Of a stretch of 64,000 nt of DNA, positions 45,823 through 55,184 are shown one piece after another. The notes under the pieces were generated by a model. That model did no database searches. It had not been told where the DNA came from and was given only the letters and a program-made list of their open reading frames with translations. Numbering within the stretch: the first letter of the stretch is position 1; each line of letters opens with the position of its first letter. The stretch spans positions 1-64,000 of the forward strand of contig JAKLET010000015.1 of assembly GCA_022711595.1 (NCBI GenBank), in the 5' to 3' direction. Both the position numbers and the translations under genes were made by a program. This DNA comes from Deltaproteobacteria bacterium (GTDB lineage: Bacteria; Desulfobacterota; Syntrophorhabdia; Syntrophorhabdales; Syntrophorhabdaceae).

Positions 45823-47652
45823 TTACGCTATGATCTGAATGAATTTTTCCACGAGATTTGGATCGAACTGGCTGCCGGCATTCTTTCTCAATTCTTCAAG
45901 GGCCTCTTTCTTCGATAACGGTTTGCGGTGCGGCCGCTCACCAGTCATCGATTCGTAGGCATCGGCTATGGCCATGATCCTGCTTTCCATAGGGATATCC
46001 TCACCGGAAAGGCCCAGCGGGTAGCCGCTGCCGTCCCACCATTCGTGATGCTTCAGGATATGGTCGGCTATATGGGCAAGGTCCGGATCGGAAAGGGCAA
46101 TGCGGTGTCCCACATCGCAGTGCTTCAGTATCTCGGCTATGTCGTCGTCGGTAAGACCGTCCTCCTTGTGGAGGATCCTGTCATGGACACCAACATTGCC
46201 TATGTCGTGGAATCTGGCAAGGAGAAAAAGGTCCTTGAGCTTCTCTTCCGGCAGCCCTACTGCACTGCCGAGATCAGCAACAAGCTGCTGGAGGCGCTCC
46301 ACGGACCGCTGAGTGACAAGGTCCTTTTCCTCGACCGTTTTTATAAGGTTCTTCACAATGACGCTGCGGGCCTGCTGACTGTTGTAAAGCTTTTCCTTGT
46401 ACATCTGATTATCTGCTTCCCGATAAAGCTCCGCCATGCTCTCGCCTGGACTGGTACGGATCGCGAATCCCATGGAAATACCAAGGGGGAGGGACGGGTT
46501 TTTCGCGTTGTACTCGATCACACCGTCCTTGATCCTCTTGCAGATCTCCTCAACTTTAGGCCGGGGGCTGTTGGGGAGCAGGATGGCAAATTCATCCCCG
46601 CCGACACGGGCGACAACGTCGCTTTCACGGAAAGACCTCCTGATGATCTGCGATGCGATGATGAGAAGTTCGTCTCCTTTATCGTGACCGAGGGTGTCAT
46701 TGATCAGTTTGAGCCCGTCTATGTCGCACATGATAAGACCCGCGAGTTCGAAGCGGGTATTGTCAAGACGGTGCATTTCCTCTTCGAAATAGGCCCTGTT
46801 ATAAAGATTGGTCAGAGGATCGTGAAGACTCAGGTATTTCAATTTCTCCTCTGTCTTCTTCAGGTCCGAGATGTCTTTCGATATGACAGCGACATATTTG
46901 ACCTTTCGGGTACCCTCTTCAAAAATGGGGCTAAGGGTGCGCAAAAAGTAAAGCCCCGCCTTGCTGCTCTTGTGCTCATACCGGCAGGAGGCAGCCGTTT
47001 CATATACCTTGTCCACACAATTCAAGAACTCACGGGTATCGTCAAGGTCGTGGAAATCACCATAGCGTTTCCCTATAATGTTCTCCTCTGTCACGCCAAG
47101 TCCTGCAAGGACCCGTCCATTGACGAAGACATAGCGGCAATCACGGTCGAACATGTATATGAAATCGTCCGTCGATTCAATTACAGAGCGGTATTTGGCC
47201 TCGCTGACGCTCGTCAGTTCCTTTGCCCTGATAATATCGGTGATGTCGACAAAGGACAGGGTGACATTTTTTGTGCCCGACACCGGGCCCTTGGAAACAT
47301 AGACGTCCCTGATCGCGCCCTGTTTGTCTGCAAGCTTGAATTCATAAGTCTTGATGAAGCTGTCGGGGCTGTTCCCTATAAGCTCCTGGTATTTTCCCAT
47401 CTTCATCAGGTCGCCGTTCACAATGAACTCGTTCCACTTCTTTTTTCCCTTCAGTTCCCTGAGCTGGTAACCTGAAAGCTTGACGAATTCCTTGTTGGCA
47501 TTGGATATCGTCCCGTCTTCTCCGGCAATGAGGGTGGCAATCCCCGATGATTTAAAGAGAGAATGATATATGTCGTCTTTTTCCGGCGGTTTCGTGCGCA
47601 CGGGTGTGCGCTTCACTGTTTTTTTCACCATGCTATCTTTATTACCTGTCAT
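45823..47652 (-). CDS. PAS-PAS-GGDEF-HD-GYP bifunctional cyclic-di-GMP protein
   Basis: A 609-residue signalling protein. Two PAS domains (about 28-145 and 150-275) precede a GGDEF domain (about 280-440) with the intact signature RVGGDEFAILLP and CDIDGLKLINDTLGHDKGDE, and a C-terminal HD-GYP domain (about 445-605) with RFHDIGNVGVHDRIL and HHEWWDGSGYPLGL. Both catalytic sites appear complete, so it could both make and degrade cyclic di-GMP according to PAS input. It is upstream of the DotL-like gene by 49 bp on the same strand and could be transcribed with the secretion cluster, which would link cyclic-di-GMP signalling to it. Confidence 0.93.
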   Translation of the reverse strand: MTGNKDSMVKKTVKRTPVRTKPPEKDDIYHSLFKSSGIATLIAGEDGTISNANKEFVKLSGYQLRELKGKKKWNEFIVNGDLMKMGKYQELIGNSPDSFIKTYEFKLADKQGAIRDVYVSKGPVSGTKNVTLSFVDITDIIRAKELTSVSEAKYRSVIESTDDFIYMFDRDCRYVFVNGRVLAGLGVTEENIIGKRYGDFHDLDDTREFLNCVDKVYETAASCRYEHKSSKAGLYFLRTLSPIFEEGTRKVKYVAVISKDISDLKKTEEKLKYLSLHDPLTNLYNRAYFEEEMHRLDNTRFELAGLIMCDIDGLKLINDTLGHDKGDELLIIASQIIRRSFRESDVVARVGGDEFAILLPNSPRPKVEEICKRIKDGVIEYNAKNPSLPLGISMGFAIRTSPGESMAELYREADNQMYKEKLYNSQQARSVIVKNLIKTVEEKDLVTQRSVERLQQLVADLGSAVGLPEEKLKDLFLLARFHDIGNVGVHDRILHKEDGLTDDDIAEILKHCDVGHRIALSDPDLAHIADHILKHHEWWDGSGYPLGLSGEDIPMESRIMAIADAYESMTGERPHRKPLSKKEALEELRKNAGSQFDPNLVEKFIQIIA

Positions 47653-47727
47653 TATATCACATTCAAAGAAATGATACTATCCGCTAAGTTATTTTTTTAT
47701 TGTTTTTTTCGGCTGACCTTCGATCCG

Positions 47728-49119
47728 TTATCTGAAGATCTTTCCGGGATTTAAAAGCCCTTTCGGGTCAAAAGCCGCCTTGACCCTTTTCATGAGCGGT
47801 ATCGTTTCCCCGCGCATTTGCAGAGGCAGATAATCCATAACGGTGAGACCTACACCGTGCTCACCCGTCAGGCTCCCTCCCATGTTGACCGTTTCCCTGT
47901 ATATCACCTCCAGAAGACGGTATGCCTCGTCAAGCTCGGCAAAGTTCCTTCGCCTGTGAAGGATGGTGACGTGGAGATTGCCGTCACCGGCATGCCCGTA
48001 TGTCGCGATCTTTATCGCATCGCTGTGTTCAAGTCCCCTTATGAACTTGACGAGAAAAGGGAGGCTGTATCGGGGCACGACCACGTCCGCCTCGATGTGG
48101 TCTTTTTTCAGCGCCTTCAGCGACGGGAGCACTTCCCTGCGGAACATCCAGAAACGCTCCGCCTCGGCATCATCGGTCGCCAGGGCCGTATATGTCACAC
48201 CCCCGGATCCCCGGCACAGAGCGGCTATCTCCAGGGCCTCGCGATGGGTCTCCCCCTCGCTTTGGCCGTCGATCTCGATGAGCACCAGCGCGGCGGCATC
48301 CCTTGCGAGGGGGGCACCGAGATGATCCGCCACGGTATTGATGGCAATATTATCCATAAGTTCCATCGCGCACGGGATGATGCCCGACCTGAAGACCGCC
48401 ACGATAAGGTCAGCGGCGGACACGAGGTCATCAAGATATGCGATGATGGTACGGCGCACGCGAGGCCGGGGCAAAAGCCTGAAGATCATTTTCGTAATAA
48501 CGGCAAGGGTGCCTTCGGAGCCGACAAGCAGGGAAATGAGGTCATATCCCGCTACGTTCTTGACCGTCTTGCCGCCGAGGGTTATCGCTTCTCCTCCCGG
48601 GAGGACCGCTTCGAGACCCCTTACATAATCCCGCGTGACTCCGTACTTGACGGCTCGGGTGTAGCCGGCGTTCTCGGCAACGTTGCCTCCGAGAGTGCTG
48701 TCGACGGTGCTCGAAGGGTCAGGCGGGAAGAAGAGGCCCTTCCTGGCAAGCTCGATCTGGAGATCGTTGGATATGACGCCGGGCTCAACGGTAGCGAACA
48801 TGTTCTCCTCATCGATCTCTATGATCCTGTTGAGCCTGGTAAATGACATAACGGCGCCGCCTTCAACAGGCAGGGCGCCGCCGGAAAGTCCGGTCCTGCC
48901 GCCCTGGGGGGTCACAGGTACATCATGGTCATTGGAACAGCGCATGATACGCGATACCTCTTCAGCGTTCTCCGGCAGAAGAGCTGTCTGCGGCATGTAT
49001 TGTCTTTCCGTGGCATCGTATGCAAAATGGGAGAGGTACTCCCGGTCAGTGACGATCTGGTCTTCCCTGAGAAATTCTCCGATCTCGCGCAGGAACCCTT
49101 CGATGGACATGATCGTCAT
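47728..49119 (-). CDS. glcD: FAD-linked oxidase, GlcD/D-lactate dehydrogenase family
   Basis: A 463-residue flavoprotein. The FAD-binding (PP-loop) part has VPVTPQGGRTGLSGGALPVE and the Gly-rich DSTLGGNVAENAGYTRAVKYG; the C-terminal domain has TYGHAGDGNLHVTILHRR with the conserved HAGDGNLH, and LTGEHGVGLTV. The reaction oxidises glycolate, D-lactate or a related 2-hydroxy acid. The iron-sulfur partner GlcF is not adjacent. The start at 49119 (MTIMSIEGFLREI) overlaps the stop of a short upstream frame (TAATG) and is chosen over a TTG at 49146. Confidence 0.9.
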   Translation of the reverse strand: MTIMSIEGFLREIGEFLREDQIVTDREYLSHFAYDATERQYMPQTALLPENAEEVSRIMRCSNDHDVPVTPQGGRTGLSGGALPVEGGAVMSFTRLNRIIEIDEENMFATVEPGVISNDLQIELARKGLFFPPDPSSTVDSTLGGNVAENAGYTRAVKYGVTRDYVRGLEAVLPGGEAITLGGKTVKNVAGYDLISLLVGSEGTLAVITKMIFRLLPRPRVRRTIIAYLDDLVSAADLIVAVFRSGIIPCAMELMDNIAINTVADHLGAPLARDAAALVLIEIDGQSEGETHREALEIAALCRGSGGVTYTALATDDAEAERFWMFRREVLPSLKALKKDHIEADVVVPRYSLPFLVKFIRGLEHSDAIKIATYGHAGDGNLHVTILHRRRNFAELDEAYRLLEVIYRETVNMGGSLTGEHGVGLTVMDYLPLQMRGETIPLMKRVKAAFDPKGLLNPGKIFR

Positions 49120-49400
49120 TATATCCGCTGCAGTCGGGACGGGCAAGAAAATAAAAAAGACAAAAACATTGTTGCGTCTTCTTTTTCCTCGACATCCCCG
49201 ATCCCTGCCTGTCTGCGCGCTTCAGTTATCTCACCGATGAGATCTGCCGCCTCCCTCCCGGTAACTGTTCATCCCGGGATAGGGCCCACAGATACCCCGC
49301 GGGGTCAGGAGATCGCCGATGGCCTTCGCCCTGTCGACATCCTCCTTTGCCTCTTTAATTGTGCGTTTTGAAAGGTGATTAAATCCGATTATTATCTTTA
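49119..49400 (-). pseudogene. Decayed short gene upstream of glcD
   Basis: On the minus strand a frame without a start codon reads IIGFNHLSKRTIKEAKED, then AIGDLLTPRGICGPYPGMNS. After a 4-bp tandem duplication (GGAG) near 49251 the sense continues in another frame as EAADLIGEITEARRQAGI and ends at TAA overlapping the glcD start. The two pieces fit one protein of about 80 residues. The lost start codon and the frameshift make it a remnant. Its family is not known. Confidence 0.3.
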
Positions 49401-49430
49401 GCTTTGGCTATTGGTTATTATTGCCGTGCA

Positions 49431-50633
49431 TTATACATATACTATATCAACAGGCGTATTGGTCACTCTCTCAAGGCCATCCTTGCGCACGACGAAGTCC
49501 ACCTCGATACCGATGGCACCCTCTCCGGGGAAAATGAACTTTGGCTCAAAGGCGAAGACCATTCCCTCTTTGAGGACCATCCTGTGGCGGGGCGTGATGA
49601 CAGGTAGTTCGTTTATCTCGAGGCCCAGGCCGTGGCCGATGAATGCCACCTGGCCCTCTCCGTGCCCCATGAAATGGTCCTGAAGGCCCGCCGCCTTTAC
49701 CCTGTCAAAGGCCTTTGCAAAGATCTCCGTCGCGTCGGTGCCTTCCCTCGCAAAAACCATGGTCTCGTCTATGATGTCCCGGGCCACCTCGTAAGGTTTG
49801 TGGAAAAGCTCCTTCAGTGTCCCCACGGCATACACCCTCGTCTCGTCTGTGATGTAGCCGTTGTATCCGCCGCCGTAATCGACGATCACGGGGATACCCC
49901 GCTTAACGACATTGACCGACGCGCCCTGGCCGATCGCATGGGTCAGGCCGATCCCGGAGATGGGAACGTCGGCCCCGGAGGTGATCGTCGTAGAATAACC
50001 GTGAGTAACGTACACGCTCATCATCTCCTGGTTGAGCCCGCGCATCCTAAGGAATCCCTGATGCCCCCGCTTCCTTCCTTCAGCAAGGAGTTCCGCGTCG
50101 ATATCTATCTCTCTCATTCCTTCCTTTATGATGCCCTTCCCCTTTTCAAAAACACGTTCCACGATCTCGCCGGACTTTCTTATCTGGTCGATCTCGAATT
50201 CGCTCTTTACGAGCCTCACGTCTTTGATGATCTGGGTAAGGTCCTCCATGGTGTCCTTGCCGAGGATCGATTTCCAACGTTCACAGAGCGCAACGGGCAC
50301 GACGTCAAGCTCCATGCCGCATCTTCCGTGGAGCATCTTTTTTTCGATAAGAATGTCTTTGACCTCTTTGTCCCGTTTGATGGGGATGATATCGAGAGGT
50401 GTTTCCATTTCCGCGCGGAAAATGCTTTTCTCAACGAAAAATGCCGGGCCGTGCTCCGCCGATACCGCAAGTACTCCTCGCTGGAGCGTCCCCGTAAAAT
50501 AGAATATATCAACATTCTGGAGAATGACTGCGAGTTCGATCCCTTTCCCGGTCATTTCCTTGCGAAGGCTTTCTATCCGTGATGTTATCTCTTCCTTCGG
50601 TGTGAGATCACCGGTGTTTAGCGTCTTCAACAT
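49431..50633 (-). CDS. M24-family metallopeptidase (Xaa-Pro aminopeptidase-like)
   Basis: A 400-residue enzyme with an N-terminal creatinase-type domain (about 1-150; LAVILQNVDIFYFTGTLQ) and a C-terminal pita-bread domain. The dinuclear metal ligands are in place: Asp in VDYGGGYNGYITDETRV (two), His in IGHGLGLEINELP, Glu in FAFEPKFIFP and Glu in AIGIEVDFVV. Xaa-Pro cleavage is the usual reaction of the family; creatinase-type or other specificity cannot be excluded. It overlaps proS by 26 bases. Confidence 0.88.
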   Translation of the reverse strand: MLKTLNTGDLTPKEEITSRIESLRKEMTGKGIELAVILQNVDIFYFTGTLQRGVLAVSAEHGPAFFVEKSIFRAEMETPLDIIPIKRDKEVKDILIEKKMLHGRCGMELDVVPVALCERWKSILGKDTMEDLTQIIKDVRLVKSEFEIDQIRKSGEIVERVFEKGKGIIKEGMREIDIDAELLAEGRKRGHQGFLRMRGLNQEMMSVYVTHGYSTTITSGADVPISGIGLTHAIGQGASVNVVKRGIPVIVDYGGGYNGYITDETRVYAVGTLKELFHKPYEVARDIIDETMVFAREGTDATEIFAKAFDRVKAAGLQDHFMGHGEGQVAFIGHGLGLEINELPVITPRHRMVLKEGMVFAFEPKFIFPGEGAIGIEVDFVVRKDGLERVTNTPVDIVYV

Positions 50634-52320
50634 ACTTTATGATCCTCCCGGCCGCCTCTGAAACTGGCACCTTTTCGAATTCCCTGCTTTCACGCCTCTT
50701 GATCTCCACGAGACCCTCTTTGAGATTTCGCTCGCCTACCGTTACCCGAAGCGGTATGCCTATGAGATCGCAGTCCTTGAACTTGACACCGGGGCGTTCG
50801 TCCCGGTCATCGAGAAGCGCATCGACGCCTTTGGCAAGGAGTTCATTGTAGATCTTCCGTGCGGCCTCCATACTCTCGGGATGTGTCGTGTTCACGGGCA
50901 GGACATCCACCTCGAACGGCGCTATCGGCAACGGCAGTATCATGCCGTTCTCGTCGTTGCCCTGCTCGATTGCTGCTGCGACGGTCCTGCCGACACCGAT
51001 GCCGTAGCATCCCATCACCATGAAGTGCTCCTTGCCGCCGCTGTCGAGGAAGGTCGCGTTCATGGACTGGCTGTATTTGAGCCCCAGTTTGAAGATATGC
51101 CCCACCTCAATGCCCCTTGTAGCGACAAGGCTTCCCTTATCACACCGGGGACACTTATCACCTGGAACGGCGACCTTCACGTCATAAAAACCTGTAACCG
51201 AAAAATCTCCAACGTTGACGTCCGCCACGTGGACATCGCGCTCGTTGCCGCCAACGACAAAATCCTCCATGAACTTCAGGTCCATGTCCGCATAGAGCGG
51301 TATGGAAAGACCGATGGGCCCGGAGAAACCAAGCGGCCCGCCTGTTTTCTCCTCAATGGTCCGCTCGTCGGCAAGTTCCAGCTCATCAAGTTTGAGGAGA
51401 TTCTTGAGCTTGGTGTCATTTATCTCCCTGTCACCGCGTACGAGAACTCCTATCGACCCTTTGTCGGTATTGTAGATGATGGTCTTGAGCAACCTGTCGG
51501 GTGATATCCCGAGGAACGCCGACACTTCATCGATCTTTCTCTGGTTCGGCGTTTCTACACGCCTGTGGGCCCCTTTTTTTCCTGAAACGGCCTTTTGTGC
51601 AACACCCACTTCGGCACGTTCGAGATTGGCCGCGTAACCGCAGGTATCGCAGGATATGATGATATCCTCACCGGTCTCGGCCAACACCATGAACTCGTGT
51701 GAAAAACTTCCGCCTATCTGTCCCGTATCCGCCTCAACGACACGGAACCTGAAACCGCACCGGTCGAATATATTGTTGTAAGCCTCGTACATGTCCATAT
51801 AGCTTTTACCCGCGCCCGCCTCGTCTGTATCGAAACTGTAGGCATCCTTCATGGAAAACTCGCGTGAGCGCATAATGCCGAATCGGGGCCTGATCTCGTC
51901 GCGGAACTTGGTCTGGATCTGATAAAGGGTTACTGGCAGGTCCTTGTATGATTTTACCTCTCTCCTCACCAGGTCGGTGACGACCTCTTCGTGGGTGGGG
52001 CCGAGGCACAGCTCGCGGTTGTTCCTGTCGGTAAAACGCAGGAGTTCCTTGCCGTATTTTTCCCACCGCGTGCTCTCGACCCAGAGCTCCTTCGGCTGGA
52101 CGGCTGGCATGAGGATCTCCTGGGCACCTTTCCTGTTCATTTCCTCGCGGATGATCTGTTCGACCTTTCTCAGCGAACGAAGGCCCAACGGAAGCCAGGT
52201 GTAGACACCGGATGCCAGGCGCCTGATAAAACCGGCCCGCAGCATCAGGCGGTGGCTTACCACCTCCGCTTCTTTGGGATCTTCCTTGACGGTGGGAATG
52301 AACATCTTCGAAAACAGCAT
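50608..52320 (-). CDS. proS: Prolyl-tRNA synthetase
   Basis: A 570-residue bacterial-type ProS that charges tRNA-Pro. Class II motif 1 is in RRLASGVYTWLPLGLRSLRK, motif 2 in TKFRDEIRPRFGIMRSREF, and the insertion (editing) domain lies between about 220 and 400, including VETPNQRKIDEVSAFLGIS. Motif 3 appears in GCYGIGVGRTVAAAIEQ, and the anticodon-binding domain follows with LPIAPFEVDVLPVN. AGGAGATACC precedes the ATG. Its stop lies inside the next gene (26-base overlap), so the two are co-translated. Confidence 0.97.
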   Translation of the reverse strand: MLFSKMFIPTVKEDPKEAEVVSHRLMLRAGFIRRLASGVYTWLPLGLRSLRKVEQIIREEMNRKGAQEILMPAVQPKELWVESTRWEKYGKELLRFTDRNNRELCLGPTHEEVVTDLVRREVKSYKDLPVTLYQIQTKFRDEIRPRFGIMRSREFSMKDAYSFDTDEAGAGKSYMDMYEAYNNIFDRCGFRFRVVEADTGQIGGSFSHEFMVLAETGEDIIISCDTCGYAANLERAEVGVAQKAVSGKKGAHRRVETPNQRKIDEVSAFLGISPDRLLKTIIYNTDKGSIGVLVRGDREINDTKLKNLLKLDELELADERTIEEKTGGPLGFSGPIGLSIPLYADMDLKFMEDFVVGGNERDVHVADVNVGDFSVTGFYDVKVAVPGDKCPRCDKGSLVATRGIEVGHIFKLGLKYSQSMNATFLDSGGKEHFMVMGCYGIGVGRTVAAAIEQGNDENGMILPLPIAPFEVDVLPVNTTHPESMEAARKIYNELLAKGVDALLDDRDERPGVKFKDCDLIGIPLRVTVGERNLKEGLVEIKRRESREFEKVPVSEAAGRIIKYVEDAKHR

Positions 52321-52499
52321 GGTATCTCCTTTTATAAGTGCAACGGCGGTATGAGATATGTCTTCGAAACAGGGCCGCGCCTTATATCATCGCAGCGCTT
52401 TGTTTTCAGCGGATCCATCATGAAAAACTGTGTAAATTTACCATGATTTCGGTCTGCGAGCAACCATGTAATCTGTCGGGGCGGCAAAAACCTTTTAAG

Positions 52500-53594
52500 C
52501 TACCGCTTCAATACGTGTACGGCAGTCGCCTTGAAAGAAGGGTAGATAATGCTTCCCCTTTCGATGGAGAGCCGTGTGAGCGACCCGGGCGTGATGAACG
52601 CCGTGAGAGGAAAACCGCAGTCCATGGTCACCCGGTAGTAAAGACCGAGGGACGTGACCTCCGATACGGTGCCTTTAAAGCTGTTGCGCTCGCTTGTCGA
52701 ATCCCGCCGCGGTTCAACCGACAGGGCCACACGTTCGGGCCGGATACACAGGACAACCCCCTGGCCGGCAACGGCGTCACTGACGGCCATGATCTGTTGT
52801 CCGCCCACGTCAACCGAGATCGTACCGTCGCTTGTCTTCCCGACCACTCCGGGCAGAATGGTTTCGGCGCCGACGAAAGCTGCAACAAACTCATCCACGG
52901 GGTGGTTCATTATCTCTCCGGACGTGCCTATCTGGAGGATCCTGCCCCCGTTCATCACGCAGATCCGGTCGGAGAGGCGCAGCGCCTCCGAACGGTCGTG
53001 TGTGGAAAGCACGGCTGTGATCTTCGATCCCCTCAGGATGCGGCCGAGGTCGGTGACGATGGACTCGTGCGTCGGCGGGTCCAGGGCAGAGAACGGCTCG
53101 TCGAGGAAAATGATATCGGGGCTTACGGCAAGGCAGCGGGCAAGGCTGACCCGGCGAGCTTCTCCGCCGGAGAGCGTCCGCACGGAGCGGTCTTTCAGAT
53201 GAGAGATGCCGAACAGATCAAGACTGGACAGGACGGTCTTTTCGATGTCACCTTTGTTCACATGACGGAAATGCAGACCCGATGCCACATTTTCAAAAAC
53301 ATTCGTATCAAAGAGGAGGGTCTCCTGGAAGACCATGGTTACTGACCTGCGGTATTCGTTTGCAGAAATGCCTGAACCCACTTTTTTCCCGCGATAGACG
53401 ATCTCACCGTTAGAGATCTTCTGGAGCATGGCAAGGTTCTGGAGCAATGTTGTCTTGCCCGCCCCGTTGGGGCCTATAATGGAAAGGACCTCGCCTTCCC
53501 GAACGGCAAAGTTCCCTACATCAAGGATCACAAAGCCACGGTCCTCGACGCGGATTCTGCGTGCCACCAGGATGTTGTCCTTCTCCAGTACCAT
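52500..53594 (-). CDS. tupC: Tungstate/molybdate ABC transporter ATP-binding protein
   Basis: A 364-residue ATPase. Walker A GPNGAGKTTLL, Q-loop MVFQETLLF, signature RTLSGGEARRVSLARCLA, Walker B IIFLDEPFSALDP and H-loop STHDRSEAL are all present. A C-terminal TOBE-like region (about 250-364) with FKGTVSEVTSLGLYYRVTM follows, as in ModC/TupC-type oxyanion importers. It is the last gene of the tungstate operon, nine bases after the permease gene. Confidence 0.9.
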   Translation of the reverse strand: MVLEKDNILVARRIRVEDRGFVILDVGNFAVREGEVLSIIGPNGAGKTTLLQNLAMLQKISNGEIVYRGKKVGSGISANEYRRSVTMVFQETLLFDTNVFENVASGLHFRHVNKGDIEKTVLSSLDLFGISHLKDRSVRTLSGGEARRVSLARCLAVSPDIIFLDEPFSALDPPTHESIVTDLGRILRGSKITAVLSTHDRSEALRLSDRICVMNGGRILQIGTSGEIMNHPVDEFVAAFVGAETILPGVVGKTSDGTISVDVGGQQIMAVSDAVAGQGVVLCIRPERVALSVEPRRDSTSERNSFKGTVSEVTSLGLYYRVTMDCGFPLTAFITPGSLTRLSIERGSIIYPSFKATAVHVLKR

Positions 53595-53603
53595 CGGTCT
53601 ATC

Positions 53604-54302
53604 TTAGAAATTCCTTCCTCTCTGCTGGATGTGGGTCAGGATATAATTGATGCAGTATGCCATGACAAGGAGAATAATGCTGAGCGCAATGGCGACCTCA
53701 AAATTGCCTTTTCCTGTCTCCATGACCGTCGCCGTTGTGAGGACCCTTGTATATCCCTTGATGTTGCCGCCCACCATAATGGATGCCCCTATCTCGGAGA
53801 TGACCCCTCCGAAACCCGCCATGACGGCGGCAAGCAGGGGGAGCCGTGCCTCCTTGATGAGCACCCAGACGCTCTGAAGTGGCGTGGCCCCGAGTGCGAG
53901 GGTCTGGAGCCTCAGCTTCTTAGGGAGCTGCTGCATCGACGCGAGGGTGATGCCCATGACGATGGGCGTGGCTATGACCGACTGGGCGATGATGATGGCC
54001 ATCGGCGTGTAGAGGATTCCTAGAAAACCCAGCGGCCCGCTGCGCCACAGGAAAATTGTCACGAAAAGCCCTACAACAACGGGAGGGAGTCCCATACCGG
54101 TATTGATGAGACTGACCACGACCTTCTTGCCCGGGAATTGCGTCAGCGCTACCAGGGTGCCTATGGATATCCCGAAGAAAAGACTGATAAAGGTCGCCGT
54201 GCCGGAGACCTTGAGGGAAAGCAGGGTGATCCCCATCACCTCGGGATCGAAGGCAAAGATGAGTATGATCGCCTGCTTTATGCCCTCATAGATCAGGTCC
54301 AT
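53604..54302 (-). CDS. tupB: Tungstate ABC transporter permease
   Basis: A 232-residue membrane protein with five to six helices. The characteristic cytoplasmic loop is visible: ALGATPLQSVWVLIKEARLP. The N-terminal part has TATFISLFFGISIGTLVAL and VVGLFVTIFLWRSGPLGFLG. This is the TupB type of permease. The ATG (54302) directly follows the stop of the binding-protein gene, and the ATPase gene is nine bases downstream. The operon would import tungstate for tungsto-enzymes such as formate dehydrogenase or aldehyde oxidoreductases. Confidence 0.93.
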   Translation of the reverse strand: MDLIYEGIKQAIILIFAFDPEVMGITLLSLKVSGTATFISLFFGISIGTLVALTQFPGKKVVVSLINTGMGLPPVVVGLFVTIFLWRSGPLGFLGILYTPMAIIIAQSVIATPIVMGITLASMQQLPKKLRLQTLALGATPLQSVWVLIKEARLPLLAAVMAGFGGVISEIGASIMVGGNIKGYTRVLTTATVMETGKGNFEVAIALSIILLVMAYCINYILTHIQQRGRNF

Positions 54303-55160
54303 CTACTTGCCCAGGTTCTCCTCTTTCTTCCCGGCATCGGGAAAGAAAAGGGGTGAGCCGAACTTGTCAACGCCGAACGTCTTGATGATCGCCTGGGTTT
54401 CCGGGGAAACCATGAAGTCCGCGAAGGCTTTTGCCCCCTTTGCGTTCACCTTGGGCCACTTCGCCGGGTTGACCTCGATGACATGATAAACGTTGAGAAG
54501 GATGGCGTCCCCTTCGGCAAGGATAGGCAGATCGGTCCTTTTTTTCAGGGCAAGATACGTGCCGCGGTCAGCGAGAGTGTATGCACGTTTTTCGGTGGCG
54601 ACGTTGATGGTCTGGCCCATGCCGAGGCCCGTCTGCTGATACCACTTCTCCCCTTCATATTTCGTCCCGGCCGCTTTCCAGATCACCTTCTCTTTCGCGT
54701 GGGTGCCGGAATTGTCTCCGCGGGAGATAAAAGGGGCGCCGGCTGCTGCGATCTTTTTAAAAGCCTCCGCGGTCGATTTCGATCCCTTTATCTTCGCGGG
54801 GTCGGTCGACGGGCCGATGATAATGAAATCATTGTGCATCACGATCCTTCTGTTGATCCCATATCCACCGGCAATAAATTTCTTTTCCGCATCGGGGGAG
54901 TGTACCAGCAGGACGTCGGCCTCACCTTTCTGCCCCATGGCCATGGCCTGGCCCGAACCGACCGCTATGGTCTTTACGAAATATCCCGTTTTCTTTTCGA
55001 AGATGGGAATGAGTTTATCGAGAAGCCCCGAATCCTGGGTGCTTGTGGTTGTCGAGAGGATGATGTTCTTTTCTGCAGGGGCCGCCTGGACAAAAACCGC
55101 CAGTGAAACGGCAAAGACCAGGGACAACACCGTGACCGATACTGCGCGCAGATATCTCAT
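54303..55160 (-). CDS. tupA: Tungstate-binding protein TupA
   Basis: A 285-residue periplasmic protein with a signal peptide (core VTVLSLVFAVSLAVFVQAA). The TupA signature TTTSTQDSGLLDKLIPIFEK binds the oxyanion; VGSGQAMAMGQKGEADVLLV and FISRGDNSGTHAKEKVIWKA are typical too. GGAGG lies before the ATG. It is separated from the next binding-protein gene by 24 bases and from tupB by none, so all four are one operon. Confidence 0.95.
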   Translation of the reverse strand: MRYLRAVSVTVLSLVFAVSLAVFVQAAPAEKNIILSTTTSTQDSGLLDKLIPIFEKKTGYFVKTIAVGSGQAMAMGQKGEADVLLVHSPDAEKKFIAGGYGINRRIVMHNDFIIIGPSTDPAKIKGSKSTAEAFKKIAAAGAPFISRGDNSGTHAKEKVIWKAAGTKYEGEKWYQQTGLGMGQTINVATEKRAYTLADRGTYLALKKRTDLPILAEGDAILLNVYHVIEVNPAKWPKVNAKGAKAFADFMVSPETQAIIKTFGVDKFGSPLFFPDAGKKEENLGK

Positions 55161-55184
55161 ATGTGCCTCCTTCTTAAGTGTGCA

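Noticed and set aside
45928..47475. 515-residue plus-strand frame opposite the PAS-GGDEF-HD-GYP gene
   Set aside because: Antisense shadow; no motif or ribosome-binding site.
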